This document shows, piece by piece, positions 16,618-26,682 of a DNA stretch of 64,000 nt; the stretch's first letter is position 1; each line of letters opens with the position of its first letter. The stretch is from UBA5078 sp963977405 (lineage in GTDB: Bacteria; Pseudomonadota; Gammaproteobacteria; Pseudomonadales; Pseudohongiellaceae). The DNA lies in NCBI GenBank assembly GCA_963977405.1, contig CAXBOY010000004.1, positions 1 through 64,000 on the forward strand, read 5' to 3'. The notes under the pieces were generated by a model. That model made no database searches, was not told the origin of the DNA, and worked only from the letters and a program-made list of their open reading frames with translations. Position numbers and translations under genes: made by a program.

Positions 16618-18249
16618 ATGGATGCCAGCACGTTACCCGACCAAAATACTCGAATCTTACAGATCTATAACATTTATCGGCTCGCGCTCGCTGTAATTTT
16701 ATTACTGAGTTTCCTAAGTGGGGCTAACACTACTCAGCTTGGCAATCACAATCCGCCCTTGTTTCTGTATACCACCCTAGCCTACCTAGGCTTTAGCTTG
16801 CTGGTCTTATTCCTTCTGCGACCAGAACAGGGCTCTAGGGCACGGCAGCGGCTTCTTAGCACTCTTTTCGTAATAGACATTCTAAGCGTTGCATTGCTGA
16901 CTTACAGCTCACGAGGGGTTCTTAGTGGCTTGGGTCTACTCCATATTGTGACGATTGCTGCAGGCAGCATCCTAATCGCAGGACGCATGAGTACGTTCCT
17001 CGCAGCGATTGCCAGCATCGCTATCATCTACAGTGAGGTCTATCTGAGCTTTACCCGTAATGTTCCTGGCAATCAGTATGTGCAATCAGGCCTTCTAGGT
17101 GCTCTGCTATTCGCGACTTCTCTTTACCTCCAGAACCTCGCAGAGAAGATGCGACGAAGTGCATTGTTAGCCGCAAGACAAGCCTCCGACATTCTAAGCT
17201 TGGAACAGCTTAATCAATTGATTATTGCACGTATGCGCACTGGCATTCTTGTGCTCGGACAAGAGGACAATGTCGTCACCGCCAATGACGCGGCCAATCA
17301 GATGCTCGCACTACAAGCAAAAGATGTCAGCATGATACCGAGTGTTAATTACGCAGCAAGCACATTGGTATTACCCGAGGCGTTGCTCGAGAATTTGAAT
17401 CGCTGGAAAACTAATAAAACCAAGCGCCCGCCAACTTTCAGCGTGCACAAGAGTGGCCCCCAACTACAAGCGAGCTTCACTTATCTTACTCCGGAGCCAG
17501 AGTCCAGTGTCTTGGTCTTTCTTGAAGACAGTAGCCATTTAATACAGCGGGTCAAACAACTAAAACTTGCTTCTCTTGGCAGACTTACTGCGAGCATCGC
17601 TCATGAAATCCGCAATCCTTTAGGTGCTATTAGCCACGCCACACAATTGCTAGCGGAAGATTCTCAGCTAAGCGCTTCTGATCGAAGGCTTCTTGAGATC
17701 ATCATGAATCACAGCGCTAGGGTGAACCACATTATCGAAGATGTACTGCACATGTCCCGTCACAAGCAGGTCCGCACTAAGCGCATTAATCTGCACGATT
17801 GGTTAACCGACTATGTCGACGGTTATCGTGAAGCCCACCAGATTGATGGAGATATCATCATCGACATTCAACCGCGCTCGACAGAGATTAGAGTTATCAC
17901 GAATCAGCTAGAGCAAATACTCAACAACTTAGTAGAGAATGGTCTGCGCTATAGCGAGAAGAACACAGGCAAAGCCAACCTGCTTCTCAAAGGTGGCATC
18001 AGCGATAGTAATAGCAATGACATACCCGTCCTACATGTCATAGACGATGGCCTCGGCATTGATGAAACTACTGAGGAACACTTGTTTGAGCCCTTCCATA
18101 CCACAGAGGCTACAGGAACTGGGCTAGGCCTTTATATCTCAAAAGAACTGTGCGAAGCTAACCAAGCACAGCTCTCTTATAAACGTACTACAGAGGGTAA
18201 GAGCTGTTTCAGCATCCACTTCGCTCACCCCGATCGGAATATAGATTGA
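16618..18249 (+). CDS. pilS: PilS, sensor histidine kinase for type IV pilus expression
   Basis: Membrane sensor kinase that, in Pseudomonas, controls PilR and hence major pilin transcription. About six transmembrane helices lie in residues 15-175, followed by a PAS-like stretch (LNQLIIARMRTGILVLGQ). The HisKA domain has the phosphorylated histidine in SIAHEIRNPLGAISH, and the ATPase domain has NLVENGLRYS, DDGLGID and TGTGLGLYI. The frame opens at a TTG 32 codons upstream, but no homologue-like sequence lies there, so I use the ATG at 16618 (543 aa). pilR follows after 28 bp. Confidence 0.93.
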   Translation: MDASTLPDQNTRILQIYNIYRLALAVILLLSFLSGANTTQLGNHNPPLFLYTTLAYLGFSLLVLFLLRPEQGSRARQRLLSTLFVIDILSVALLTYSSRGVLSGLGLLHIVTIAAGSILIAGRMSTFLAAIASIAIIYSEVYLSFTRNVPGNQYVQSGLLGALLFATSLYLQNLAEKMRRSALLAARQASDILSLEQLNQLIIARMRTGILVLGQEDNVVTANDAANQMLALQAKDVSMIPSVNYAASTLVLPEALLENLNRWKTNKTKRPPTFSVHKSGPQLQASFTYLTPEPESSVLVFLEDSSHLIQRVKQLKLASLGRLTASIAHEIRNPLGAISHATQLLAEDSQLSASDRRLLEIIMNHSARVNHIIEDVLHMSRHKQVRTKRINLHDWLTDYVDGYREAHQIDGDIIIDIQPRSTEIRVITNQLEQILNNLVENGLRYSEKNTGKANLLLKGGISDSNSNDIPVLHVIDDGLGIDETTEEHLFEPFHTTEATGTGLGLYISKELCEANQAQLSYKRTTEGKSCFSIHFAHPDRNID

Positions 18250-18277
18250 CCAGCTTCAACGGCCTGAGCCTGGAGTA

Positions 18278-19690
18278 ATGATGACAGGTAGAGTATTAAT
18301 AGTTGACGACGAACCCGATATCCGCGAACTCTTGGAAATCACATTGGGTCGAATGTCACTCATTACCGAAAGCGCCAGTGATCTCGCAAGTGCTTTCGAG
18401 CACTTGCGCAATAATTCATTTAGCTTATGCCTAACAGACATGCGTCTACCAGATGGCGACGGCATCAAACTTGTCGAGCATATTCAACGTCAATACAGCC
18501 ATATGCCCGTAGCAGTGATCACTGCTCATGGCAACGCAGAGACTGCAATTAAAGCACTCAAAGCGGGAGCCTTTGATTTCGTTTCCAAACCAGTCGACCT
18601 GCAGAAGCTTCGGGACTTAGTGCTAGCAGCGATAAAACTCTCCAGAACTCCAACGCCCTCCCATTCAAGCCACAATTCCGTATTACCGGAAACAATCAAC
18701 ATCAGCGGGAAATCGGAGAAGATACGCGAACTTAGGCAACAGATAAGCCGTCTCGCACGCAGCCAGGCTCCCGTGTTTATAAGCGGCGAATCGGGTAGCG
18801 GCAAGGAACTTGCGGCCCGCTCTATTCATTTGCAAAGCGCAAGGGCCGACAGTGCTTTTATCGCTGTTAACTGCGGGGCAATACCGTCGGAGTTGATGGA
18901 AAGCGAACTCTTTGGACATGTCAAAGGTAGCTTCACGGGTGCAGACAAAGATAAGACTGGGCTTTTTCAGGCTGCCTCCGGCGGCACACTGTTTCTCGAC
19001 GAAGTGGCAGACCTTCCCCTCCATATGCAGGTCAAACTACTGCGCGTAATACAGGAGAAATCGGTTCGGCCGGTTGGGTCTCAAGTCGAGTACCCCACTG
19101 ATGTGCGCTTACTCAGTGCTAGCCATAAGAATCTTGTCGAGGAGGTCAATCTACAACGCTTTAGGCAAGATCTGTACTACCGTATTAACGTCATCGAATT
19201 AGCGGTCCCAAGTCTGCGCGAACGCAGTGAAGACATTCCCGATATTGTCGAACAATTACTGAGCCGCATCGCGCTAGACAATGACCTAGAAACACCCCCT
19301 AGTATCGGGGAAGACGCTATGACAGCGCTATGTCGTTATCCATTCCCAGGGAATGTACGCGAATTGGAGAACATCTTACAACGCGCTCTGACCCTCAGCG
19401 AAAACAAACGCATTACCGCAAGCAACTTAGACCTTACACAGCAAAATACTAGCTTCACCACCTCTATGGAGAAGCGGGCTGCAAGCAACATAGTGACAGC
19501 AGATACAAGTGGCGTTGAATTTCTCTTAGGTAATGGTTTTTCACTAGAACAACATCTAGAAAACATAGAAAAGCGCGCCATTGAATTAGCCCTTTTAGAA
19601 TCGCGCTGGAACAAAACTGCAGCAGCCGAACTTCTCGGCATGAGCTTTCGCTCATTACGCTACCGCATGAAGAAACTGAACCTAGAGTGA
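18278..19690 (+). CDS. pilR: PilR, sigma-54 dependent response regulator
   Basis: NtrC-type activator partner of PilS. Domains in order: receiver (VDDEPDIRELL, phospho-acceptor Asp54 in TDMRLPDGDG, lysine in SKPVD); AAA+ sigma-54 activation domain with Walker A (GESGSGKELAAR) and GTLFLDEVADLP; and a C-terminal Fis-type helix-turn-helix (WNKTAAAELLGMSFRSLRYRMKKL). The sigma-54 contact loop reads GSFTGA, as in Pseudomonas PilR. TGGAG precedes the double ATG. It ends two bases before the convergent thiO. Confidence 0.95.
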   Translation: MMTGRVLIVDDEPDIRELLEITLGRMSLITESASDLASAFEHLRNNSFSLCLTDMRLPDGDGIKLVEHIQRQYSHMPVAVITAHGNAETAIKALKAGAFDFVSKPVDLQKLRDLVLAAIKLSRTPTPSHSSHNSVLPETINISGKSEKIRELRQQISRLARSQAPVFISGESGSGKELAARSIHLQSARADSAFIAVNCGAIPSELMESELFGHVKGSFTGADKDKTGLFQAASGGTLFLDEVADLPLHMQVKLLRVIQEKSVRPVGSQVEYPTDVRLLSASHKNLVEEVNLQRFRQDLYYRINVIELAVPSLRERSEDIPDIVEQLLSRIALDNDLETPPSIGEDAMTALCRYPFPGNVRELENILQRALTLSENKRITASNLDLTQQNTSFTTSMEKRAASNIVTADTSGVEFLLGNGFSLEQHLENIEKRAIELALLESRWNKTAAAELLGMSFRSLRYRMKKLNLE

Positions 19691-19692
19691 CC

Positions 19693-20823
19693 TTAAGCAG
19701 AAAAGCGGGGCGCCAACGTATAGGGAAGTGGATCTAGCCGCGGAGTTCGCCCCAACAGAATATCCGCAAGCAGACCTGCCGATGCAGGTGCTAACACCAA
19801 ACCATTGCGAAATTGTCCGGCATTCACACTCAAATTTCGAAACCCTGGCACGCTTCCTATATAGGGTATTCCTTGCGCAGCGCCTGGTCTCAAACCTGCC
19901 CAATGAGCAATCATTGAAGCTGATTTTAATTCGGGAACTAATGCCAGAGCCGACGCAAAGAGACTTTTCTCGGCCGTTTCGCTAGTGCTCTTATCAAAGC
20001 CGGTATACTCCAGAGTACTGCCTACCAACAGATGTCCGTCTCGACGTGGTATTAGGTAGCGACCATTACTTAACACAATACTACTAAGCACTTTTTTTGC
20101 AGGTTTCAACAGCAGCATTTGTCCCTTAACCGGATGCACGTCTACTTCGAGAGAAAGGGATTTAAGTAGACTTCCCGTCCAAGCACCCGCCGTCACTACA
20201 ACATGCTGCCCCAAAACTTTTTCAAACTGCCCATGACGGAGCAACTCAACACCCTGGACGCTGCGCTCATCTCTGCCTGCTCCTTGAATAAACCCAGTGA
20301 CACTACTTTGTTCTAGAAAACGCACGCGAGGTTGTAATTGCAGGCTTTTAAGCAATGCCTTGAGCAAACGCGGATTGCGAATATTGGCGATACCCGGCAT
20401 CCACAATCCCTCCTTGTAGCCCTGCGCTAATAAGGGTTCGCGTTGATATATTGTCTCTCTGGAAAGCGAATGCATTGCACTACCAACGCCTTTTGCCCAC
20501 GCTAAGGCCGCATTGGAATCCTCAGCGTCGAGCATCAAAAGACCTGTGCGCTCCCACTCAGGATCTATTCCGGTTTCTTCTAACAACCGCTTTGCCAAGG
20601 CTGGATATTCCTTCTGGGCGGAACTGGCAAGCGCTGTAACTGCAGGTGTATAACGCCACGGATAGAGAGGTGACACGATTCCACCACCGGCCCAAGAAGC
20701 TTCTTTGCCACATTCACCGCGCTCGATTACGGTAACGCTAGCCCCTGCAGCGGATAGTTCCCGCGCGAGAAGTAGACCGATGACACCTCCCCCTACTAAT
20801 AGAAAATCGCTCATATCATTCAA
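19693..20823 (-). CDS. thiO: ThiO, FAD-dependent glycine oxidase
   Basis: Oxidises glycine to the imine (dehydroglycine) used in making the thiazole of thiamine. FAD-binding Rossmann motif VGGGVIGLLLARELSAAG at the N-terminus; DAO-type features GKEASWAGGGIVSPLYPW, HPVKGQMLLLKP and RNGLVLAPASAGLLAD. The frame begins with TTG at 20823, with AGGG upstream; the ATG at 20814 is an alternative start. Pseudomonas also has thiO directly after pilR, but there it is codirectional with the pilin genes; here it converges on pilR. Confidence 0.88.
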   Translation of the reverse strand: MNDMSDFLLVGGGVIGLLLARELSAAGASVTVIERGECGKEASWAGGGIVSPLYPWRYTPAVTALASSAQKEYPALAKRLLEETGIDPEWERTGLLMLDAEDSNAALAWAKGVGSAMHSLSRETIYQREPLLAQGYKEGLWMPGIANIRNPRLLKALLKSLQLQPRVRFLEQSSVTGFIQGAGRDERSVQGVELLRHGQFEKVLGQHVVVTAGAWTGSLLKSLSLEVDVHPVKGQMLLLKPAKKVLSSIVLSNGRYLIPRRDGHLLVGSTLEYTGFDKSTSETAEKSLFASALALVPELKSASMIAHWAGLRPGAAQGIPYIGSVPGFRNLSVNAGQFRNGLVLAPASAGLLADILLGRTPRLDPLPYTLAPRFSA

Positions 20824-20917
20824 AACTTATGCCCTAATGCAAACTGCTTAGTTCGCGCAATCGTACTGCACCAACTACACTGAAAAGGGGCAACTTTAGC
20901 ACATGGAGGTGACTAAA

Positions 20918-21478
20918 TTGATCTGCAATCGTGGTTTCACAATACTGGAGGTGTGCATCACGCTCGCTTTGGTATGTGTCCTGACAGGGTTGGCTGCTGC
21001 TCCACTGCAAAGTTTCGTTGCGGCCAAAGAGGGCGACCATGCCCTACGCTCAATTAATGAGCTGATTCTAATAGCCCGCAGTGCCGCAGCGAAGAACGGA
21101 CGCGGCGTAACACTCTGCCCCAGTAGCACAGGGCTACAATGTGGTGGCACATGGTCATCAGGCGCGCTGCTTTTTCTAGATCGCAACTTCGACCGCAAGA
21201 TCAACCAAGACGATATTGTTCTAAGAGCAAGGAGCGAGTTAAGTCGGCACGGCAACATTACTTGGCGCGCCTTTGGCAACCGCCAATACGTTCAGATTGA
21301 TGCGAGGGGTTTCATGCGACATCAGAGTGGAAATTTCAGTTACTGCGATGCCTCGGGCGACCCACAATTGGCGCGTCAACTAGTGGTCAACGGTGCCGGA
21401 CGGGTTCGCGTTGCAGTTGATAGCGATGGTGACGGAATAAGGGAAAACAGTAGAGGTAAGGCATTGGTGTGCAAATAG
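20918..21478 (+). CDS. fimT: FimT-type minor pseudopilin
   Basis: GspH/FimT-family type IV pilus minor pseudopilin. The prepilin cleavage site is G|FTILEV with a hydrophobic helix behind it; the C-terminal GspH domain has paired cysteines (TLCPSSTGLQCGG, SYCDASGD). The track of ATG at 20903 has no ribosome site. However, GGAGGTGA, a near-perfect Shine-Dalgarno, lies five bases before a TTG at 20918 and gives a short leader MICNRG typical of prepilins, so I prefer that start (186 aa). It lies where Pseudomonas fimT is found, after thiO, and ends one base before the convergent pilE. Confidence 0.85.
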   Translation: MICNRGFTILEVCITLALVCVLTGLAAAPLQSFVAAKEGDHALRSINELILIARSAAAKNGRGVTLCPSSTGLQCGGTWSSGALLFLDRNFDRKINQDDIVLRARSELSRHGNITWRAFGNRQYVQIDARGFMRHQSGNFSYCDASGDPQLARQLVVNGAGRVRVAVDSDGDGIRENSRGKALVCK

Positions 21479-21479
21479 T

Positions 21480-21929
21480 TTAGCGCCAGCAGTTGGCAAC
21501 AGTGTCACCTGTCGCACCCTTGAGGCCAGTGTTCGTAATAGTGAGCGTAGTGCAACTATCGACAGCCTGATTTCCCTGTGGCGTTGCGGTTGCGACGAAA
21601 CAATTTGTGATTGCACCTGCCGCACACGCTGCTACTGCGACTTGATACAGACCTGCTTCAGAGGTCAAGGTCGCGACAGCTGGTGAGGATAAAGGATTGG
21701 CATTGGTTGAGTAAGAATTATTGTCCGAGTAAAAGCGCTCTTGATTCGCAGCAACTTGCAGCAATAGACTCTGCGCCTCTGCGCGCCCACCACTACGCAC
21801 GCTCTGCTGGTAGGCTGGAATAGCTACTGCAGTCAAGACTCCTATTATAGCCACCACAATCATCAATTCAATCAAAGTGAAACCAGAGATGGCCAATACA
21901 GGTTTGCGCGTTTCAGAGAGTTTTCTCAT
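21480..21929 (-). CDS. pilE: PilE, type IV minor pilin
   Basis: Minor pilin that joins the pilus-tip priming complex with FimU, PilV, PilW, PilX and PilY1. The prepilin peptidase site is G|FTLIELMIVVAIIGVLTAVAIPAY, the most canonical pilin N-terminus in the window. Paired cysteines near the C-terminus (ITNCFV, DSCTTL, ANCWR) form the D-region. The frame runs 32 codons further upstream, but the ATG at 21929 gives the most pilin-like leader (MRKLSETRKPVLAISG, still rather long); no clear ribosome site is visible. It is the last gene of the minor-pilin operon. Confidence 0.9.
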   Translation of the reverse strand: MRKLSETRKPVLAISGFTLIELMIVVAIIGVLTAVAIPAYQQSVRSGGRAEAQSLLLQVAANQERFYSDNNSYSTNANPLSSPAVATLTSEAGLYQVAVAACAAGAITNCFVATATPQGNQAVDSCTTLTITNTGLKGATGDTVANCWR

Positions 21930-22024
21930 AGTGGGGATTTTGCTCTTTATTGATGATCGTCGTGATGCTCTTAAGCTTACGCCCGAAGTGTATACGGCGC
22001 TAGTAATGCGCAAACATAAAATCA

Positions 22025-22330
22025 CTAGTTTTGCTCCAACACTCTTAGCATGGCATCTGGGCCGATCAGCTCAACTCGCGCTAAAGTGCCATTAGCATCG
22101 ACCGTAAAACGCACTACCATTCCAATATCCATCGTCTCTGGACCTACTAGGCTGTCCTTCAAATAGACTTGTGTGACACGATCGGAGAACCCGTATCTCG
22201 TTCCTGAAATCGTTACATAGCCATTGTCTTGATCAAGACCTTCGATGCTACCGGTTTGCTCGTTCTGTGCGAAAACCTGTGCGGCCATCAAGCATAAAAA
22301 GAGTAATCCAGAGTGGAAAAAACGTCGCAT
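22025..22330 (-). CDS. pilY2: PilY2-like small secreted protein
   Basis: A 101-aa protein with a signal peptide (MRRFFHSGLLFLCLMAAQVFAQ, cleavage after VFA) and a compact beta-rich domain (GSIEGLDQDNGYVTISGTRYGFSDRV). The start at 22330 has AGGAG seven bases upstream. I call it PilY2 from position, between pilY1 and pilE as in Pseudomonas, and from its size; PilY2 there is of similar length and also supports pilus biogenesis. I cannot confirm residue-level homology without a search. Confidence 0.6.
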   Translation of the reverse strand: MRRFFHSGLLFLCLMAAQVFAQNEQTGSIEGLDQDNGYVTISGTRYGFSDRVTQVYLKDSLVGPETMDIGMVVRFTVDANGTLARVELIGPDAMLRVLEQN

Positions 22331-22353
22331 ACAATAACTCCTATTGAACTTCG

Positions 22354-25300
22354 TCAATCTAATTGCCGCCACGACTGCCGCCCGCTAGCAGTAGTTCCAG
22401 TATTGAGTTCCATCACGTCCACATCACCACTGCTGCCGCTTCCGAAGGCAAGGTCTCGATCTGAGTCTGACAATATGCTCAAGGTTGGCACAATACCGAC
22501 GTCCGACATTCTTCCGGAAGCATTCGTATCAACCTCATCGAATACCCCATCGCCATTCAGATCGAATGCGGGGAAGCCCAACGCCCCACCATCGCGAAAA
22601 TTGACCTGCATAACAAAACTACTTCCCCCAAAATCGCAGGGCTGTTGTGAGGGAATCAAAGTGGTGAAAATCACACGACCGTCGCGAACCACTGCGTTGC
22701 TAACTTGTCGTTCGCCAAAGTTATTCGCGTTGGCAACGCCCTCTACTGCCTCAGGTCGTAGGTTAATCTTCCAACCCATAGCGGTATCGAAATCTAAGTC
22801 ATTGTCGGACATTTCACGCAACACATAGAAGGAATCTTCAGACCCATTCTCATCTGTATCGAAACCCTCGTTATATTGATTGTCGATCGTTTGAATGACA
22901 AGGTCGCTACTATCGAAAGCCGTTAGGCTATTTTCGTTCTTATCCCAAATTCCATAGAAGGCTTGAGTAGGTTGGGATAGGGGATCATTATCATCTATCT
23001 CTAAGTATTGCCCGGTACCGAAGTAGACCATGAAGCCATCTCGCCCGTCAGGATGAAACGCGACTTGCGGCTGTGTGGTAATCGCTTGGTTGGCCTCTGT
23101 CGTAAATAGAGGCCTCGGGTTAGGCCCGGACCTGTAGTCGCTGTCCCACTGGCCAGGGTTTGCATTAGTGACGTCGAACTTCCACATATTGCCCTGTAAG
23201 TCGCCTGCGTAAATAATATCTACCTCTAAGTCACCGTTGTAATCTACTAGTGTAGGTGTCGCCAATCCATTGGGAGTAGCCACTGTTCCGGCGTTGGTGC
23301 TTAATTTGCGAATCAAGTCACCGGTTTCGAGGTCGACGATAAAAAGAACCGCATCGCCACTAGCACTCACGTTGCCATCGGCCTCCGTATTGTTATAACC
23401 GTTGCCGAACACAGCAGCCCAGCGACCATTTGCCATCTTTGCGATCTGCGGCTTGCCATAGGTATATCCTAGGTCCGCATCGTCGGAATCATCGAACTCC
23501 CATAACACTAAACTCGCCGCATTGGCCTCGTCAAACGTCGCAGGGTTCGTTACATCTAGCGCGAAGACCGCCTGCCCGCCGCCCCCTAAGCCAGAAGCCA
23601 AGACGGTGCGCCATAGACCATCCACTGCACTAGCAGGATCGTCCATCGTGGCAAGATATGCGTCCACAATCGTAGGGCCCGCATCCGCGAAATATCGGTG
23701 TGAGTAGGTAGGATCAGCTAAATCTGGAAGATTCTCGAAAACAGCATTGGGGACATAGGCGATGCCCTCGCTTCCATTTGCCTCTGCAAAGCCGTGCAGC
23801 ATTCCGTCATTTGCGCCTACATACACCATAGGCGCACGCGCGCTATAAGCCGACTTAAACGCCGCATAGGATTTTGGTGCCACGCTTTCCGGATAACGGA
23901 AACTTGGCGCGCCCACATAGCGAGGGTCAGAATTAACGATATCGCCTAGAACCGTATTGCGTGTCCTAAACCCATATCCAACCCCTTCATTACTGCGCTG
24001 ACCGCGCAGATAGTTCGTCAGTGCTGTTCCATATGCCTGGTTTGCAGCCACCTCTGAAGGTACAACTGTTGCTGCAGAATAAGGCGCAGTACTCAATAAA
24101 TAGCTGATCTGTGTCGATGTAAGCCCAGTTAACGCATCAGGGGACTTGTGGTTGGCAGGCCAACGAAACGCGACACCTTGCCCCTCCGGGCTACCCCCTG
24201 GAATGACATCCGCATCGGGGTTGTAAGTTAAGATTTCGCGCGCCGAATTATAGTTCTGCGAGTCCAGAACGTCTCCTGCGTTCCAGTCGGGCACTGGGTC
24301 CACGCTGCCGTCAGCGTTGATCCCGAACGCAAGCAGCTGCCCACTCCAATCAGCGCTATCGAAGCGTGCCTGAAACAAATAGCTGCCGGCACTTAGTGTG
24401 CCGGAATTGGTAGCGACAGACGCCGAAGAGCCGACGCGATCGGCGATATTGGCGAGTGCGTCTTGAATGGAATTGACAACTTCCTGTGGTGATTGCGCGG
24501 CCACAAATACGCCCTGACTATTGTAAGCAGCATGCCACAAGTCGTCGATCTTCTCCGGGTCACTGTTGTAGGGATTACCCCAATTACCATTCACATTCAG
24601 AGTCGGATTTGGCCAACCATCATTGTCGGTATCGACTAACAAACCAGTCACGCCAAATGCCACGGTGAAGGTCACCATATGTTGTTGATTATTACCATCG
24701 AGTAGACTTGTTGGCACTTGATTTGGCAGTGGGCTTAAATCATTGTCGTAATAGTGGCGCGCCACATCGGCTAGCGTTCTAGAACGACTATCTCCATCCG
24801 CGTTTCCGATCGCATTGGACGGGTCATTGCCATTCCAATAGCCATCGGTAAAGAGCACCGAGAAATTTTGCTGACAGGCAGAGAATATGGGATCTGTCAT
24901 ACCCAAAGTATTGTCGTAATAGGCACCGACGCGCTCTAAGCCCCGGCGCAGTGGTGTGCCCATCGCAGGCCAGTTATAACTGTATAGACTATCGAGTAAA
25001 GCGGTGTTATGGGCAGAATACTCAACAGTCGCCTCAGGTGGTACTTCCGCGAACAATGTCGCGTATTGATTGATAACGCTCAGTCCAAAGCGAAAGCCTG
25101 GGGACGCTGAAATCACCGCAGCTATTGCACCTTTTGTAACGAAAGAACGGCGTCTGGAATATTGATACCAATTGGCAATATTTTGTTTGGTTTCAGCCAA
25201 GGTACGACCATACTGATCGACCGTTGCACCACTGATAGTCGTTGTCGCGGCACTAGTGCCGAAACAACCTGCGTAAGGGACCGTTTGCTGTGCATGGGCT

Positions 25301-26055
25301 AAGGTGCAAGTGGTATTCAAGGCCGCCATGGTTGCTGCTGCAGGGACGGTCAACTCTCGACGGGTTAGTGCTGCACCGCCGACGGTATATTCCACACGGG
25401 AGTCGAAAAGGTCCACACTTCCATTAGGGGTGTTAGTTGCATTAGAAGGACCGCTAGGTCGAGACCCGCTATAGCCGTGATCATCTAGAGCAACTTCATA
25501 GACAAAACCTGTTAGGTCGCGAGTAACTGTATAGCCACTTGTCCCAGCCTGAGGGTCGCTGCGCGCCGCCACAAAAGACGCATTGGGTTTGCCCGGCCAG
25601 GGTTTATATTCTTGCGCGGGGTCGTAATAGAGTAGGTTAAAGTCTGACGAGCGCACCCGCCAGTCGCGCACAAGAGATTCCGGTTGCTTCTCAGTCTCGG
25701 GGTACGTGCAAGAATTGTAGGCGTTATCACTATTGTCGAAGAAAAAAGTATAAGAGCGACGCCCAGTGCAACTACCGACAGAAGCGAAGGTTAGCCAGAG
25801 ACCATCGTTACTCCTTGCCACGCCAGCATTTTCCCAATAATTGAGGTAATAGTCGTGTGGGGTCGCAAGAATTTCCCAGTCCATAGAACCGGAATCATCA
25901 ACCATAAAAAATACGTTTGGGTCCACACTTACGCCAAGGAATAATGGACTATTGGCCAGTTGCAAGGGCGCAGCATTGCTGCCCAGTGGAATCGCTAAGC
26001 CAACTACCGATAGCAGCCAGCAAACGATTACTCTACTTATCTCTTTTATTGACAT
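22354..26055 (-). CDS. pilY1: PilY1, pilus-tip adhesin and mechanosensor
   Basis: Large pilus-associated protein needed for pilus assembly, surface sensing and adhesion. Signal peptide at the N-terminus; then the first metal-ion-dependent adhesion motif DDSGS at about residues 53-57, as in von Willebrand A domains. Calcium-type loops (DTDNDGWPNP, DYNGDLEVD, DLNGDGVFDEVD) precede and lie in the C-terminal PilY1 beta-propeller (VYVGANDGMLHGF, GLGGGGQAVFALDV). The ATG at 26055 has GAGG five bases upstream (1233 aa). It follows pilX and is followed by pilY2 after 23 bp. Confidence 0.95.
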   Translation of the reverse strand: MSIKEISRVIVCWLLSVVGLAIPLGSNAAPLQLANSPLFLGVSVDPNVFFMVDDSGSMDWEILATPHDYYLNYWENAGVARSNDGLWLTFASVGSCTGRRSYTFFFDNSDNAYNSCTYPETEKQPESLVRDWRVRSSDFNLLYYDPAQEYKPWPGKPNASFVAARSDPQAGTSGYTVTRDLTGFVYEVALDDHGYSGSRPSGPSNATNTPNGSVDLFDSRVEYTVGGAALTRRELTVPAAATMAALNTTCTLAHAQQTVPYAGCFGTSAATTTISGATVDQYGRTLAETKQNIANWYQYSRRRSFVTKGAIAAVISASPGFRFGLSVINQYATLFAEVPPEATVEYSAHNTALLDSLYSYNWPAMGTPLRRGLERVGAYYDNTLGMTDPIFSACQQNFSVLFTDGYWNGNDPSNAIGNADGDSRSRTLADVARHYYDNDLSPLPNQVPTSLLDGNNQQHMVTFTVAFGVTGLLVDTDNDGWPNPTLNVNGNWGNPYNSDPEKIDDLWHAAYNSQGVFVAAQSPQEVVNSIQDALANIADRVGSSASVATNSGTLSAGSYLFQARFDSADWSGQLLAFGINADGSVDPVPDWNAGDVLDSQNYNSAREILTYNPDADVIPGGSPEGQGVAFRWPANHKSPDALTGLTSTQISYLLSTAPYSAATVVPSEVAANQAYGTALTNYLRGQRSNEGVGYGFRTRNTVLGDIVNSDPRYVGAPSFRYPESVAPKSYAAFKSAYSARAPMVYVGANDGMLHGFAEANGSEGIAYVPNAVFENLPDLADPTYSHRYFADAGPTIVDAYLATMDDPASAVDGLWRTVLASGLGGGGQAVFALDVTNPATFDEANAASLVLWEFDDSDDADLGYTYGKPQIAKMANGRWAAVFGNGYNNTEADGNVSASGDAVLFIVDLETGDLIRKLSTNAGTVATPNGLATPTLVDYNGDLEVDIIYAGDLQGNMWKFDVTNANPGQWDSDYRSGPNPRPLFTTEANQAITTQPQVAFHPDGRDGFMVYFGTGQYLEIDDNDPLSQPTQAFYGIWDKNENSLTAFDSSDLVIQTIDNQYNEGFDTDENGSEDSFYVLREMSDNDLDFDTAMGWKINLRPEAVEGVANANNFGERQVSNAVVRDGRVIFTTLIPSQQPCDFGGSSFVMQVNFRDGGALGFPAFDLNGDGVFDEVDTNASGRMSDVGIVPTLSILSDSDRDLAFGSGSSGDVDVMELNTGTTASGRQSWRQLD

Positions 26056-26091
26056 AATGACCTCGGCCAAACGTTGCAAGATTGGCTTACG

Positions 26092-26679
26092 CTATTCATA
26101 AGCTTTCACGAATGTAGACTGCAATTGAACAACTGCGGCATCGCCCACCCCCGAGCCTCGCGCTGTAATGCGATGGAATACTCGAACTCTGTTCTGTAAT
26201 CCGGAACCTATCCCAATAGACTGCCCACTAGTGAGCGTCGACACTTCTTCAATGATATAACGTGGAGTTGTAGCCACTCCTTCAACAGCGCCGACCTCGA
26301 CTCCATTGTTTACCCACCAAGTTCGCGTATCTCGCGCACTATCCTGCCACCAATGCAAAGAGTCGCTAGCGCTAGGGTCCATGGCATCTCTAGTCCATAC
26401 CATAGTGGTGCCATCACCACTTGTAGCGGGCCAATTGAACTGCCCCATCAACCAATTCTCGCCTGTCTGCAGCGATGTCTCTGCTGCTTGGAAGGCCGCG
26501 TTGAAATCTTGCATATTGCCTGCCATGCGCTCCTCCAATACCGCTGACTCCATGCTGGCAACCCCCATCATCGTCAAGACAAGCAGAAACACGAGGCAAA
26601 AGATTAATACCGCGCCCCGCTGTTTGCGGCGAGGAATCTGCATTTGTGGATTTCTAAACTGTGCATTCGTGTTGCGCAT
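26092..26679 (-). CDS. pilX: PilX, type IV minor pilin
   Basis: Minor pilin of the PilX/PilX_N family. It has an RGAVLIFCLVFLLVLTMMGVASM hydrophobic N-terminus preceded by basic residues, then LEERMAGNMQDFNAAFQAAETSL, the family signature (the E-R-M-A-G-N motif). The start is ATG at 26679, with GGGAG seven bases upstream that overlaps the end of pilW. Only three bases separate it from the pilW stop, implying co-translation. 195 aa is a normal length. Confidence 0.92.
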   Translation of the reverse strand: MRNTNAQFRNPQMQIPRRKQRGAVLIFCLVFLLVLTMMGVASMESAVLEERMAGNMQDFNAAFQAAETSLQTGENWLMGQFNWPATSGDGTTMVWTRDAMDPSASDSLHWWQDSARDTRTWWVNNGVEVGAVEGVATTPRYIIEEVSTLTSGQSIGIGSGLQNRVRVFHRITARGSGVGDAAVVQLQSTFVKAYE

Positions 26680-26682
26680 CAG

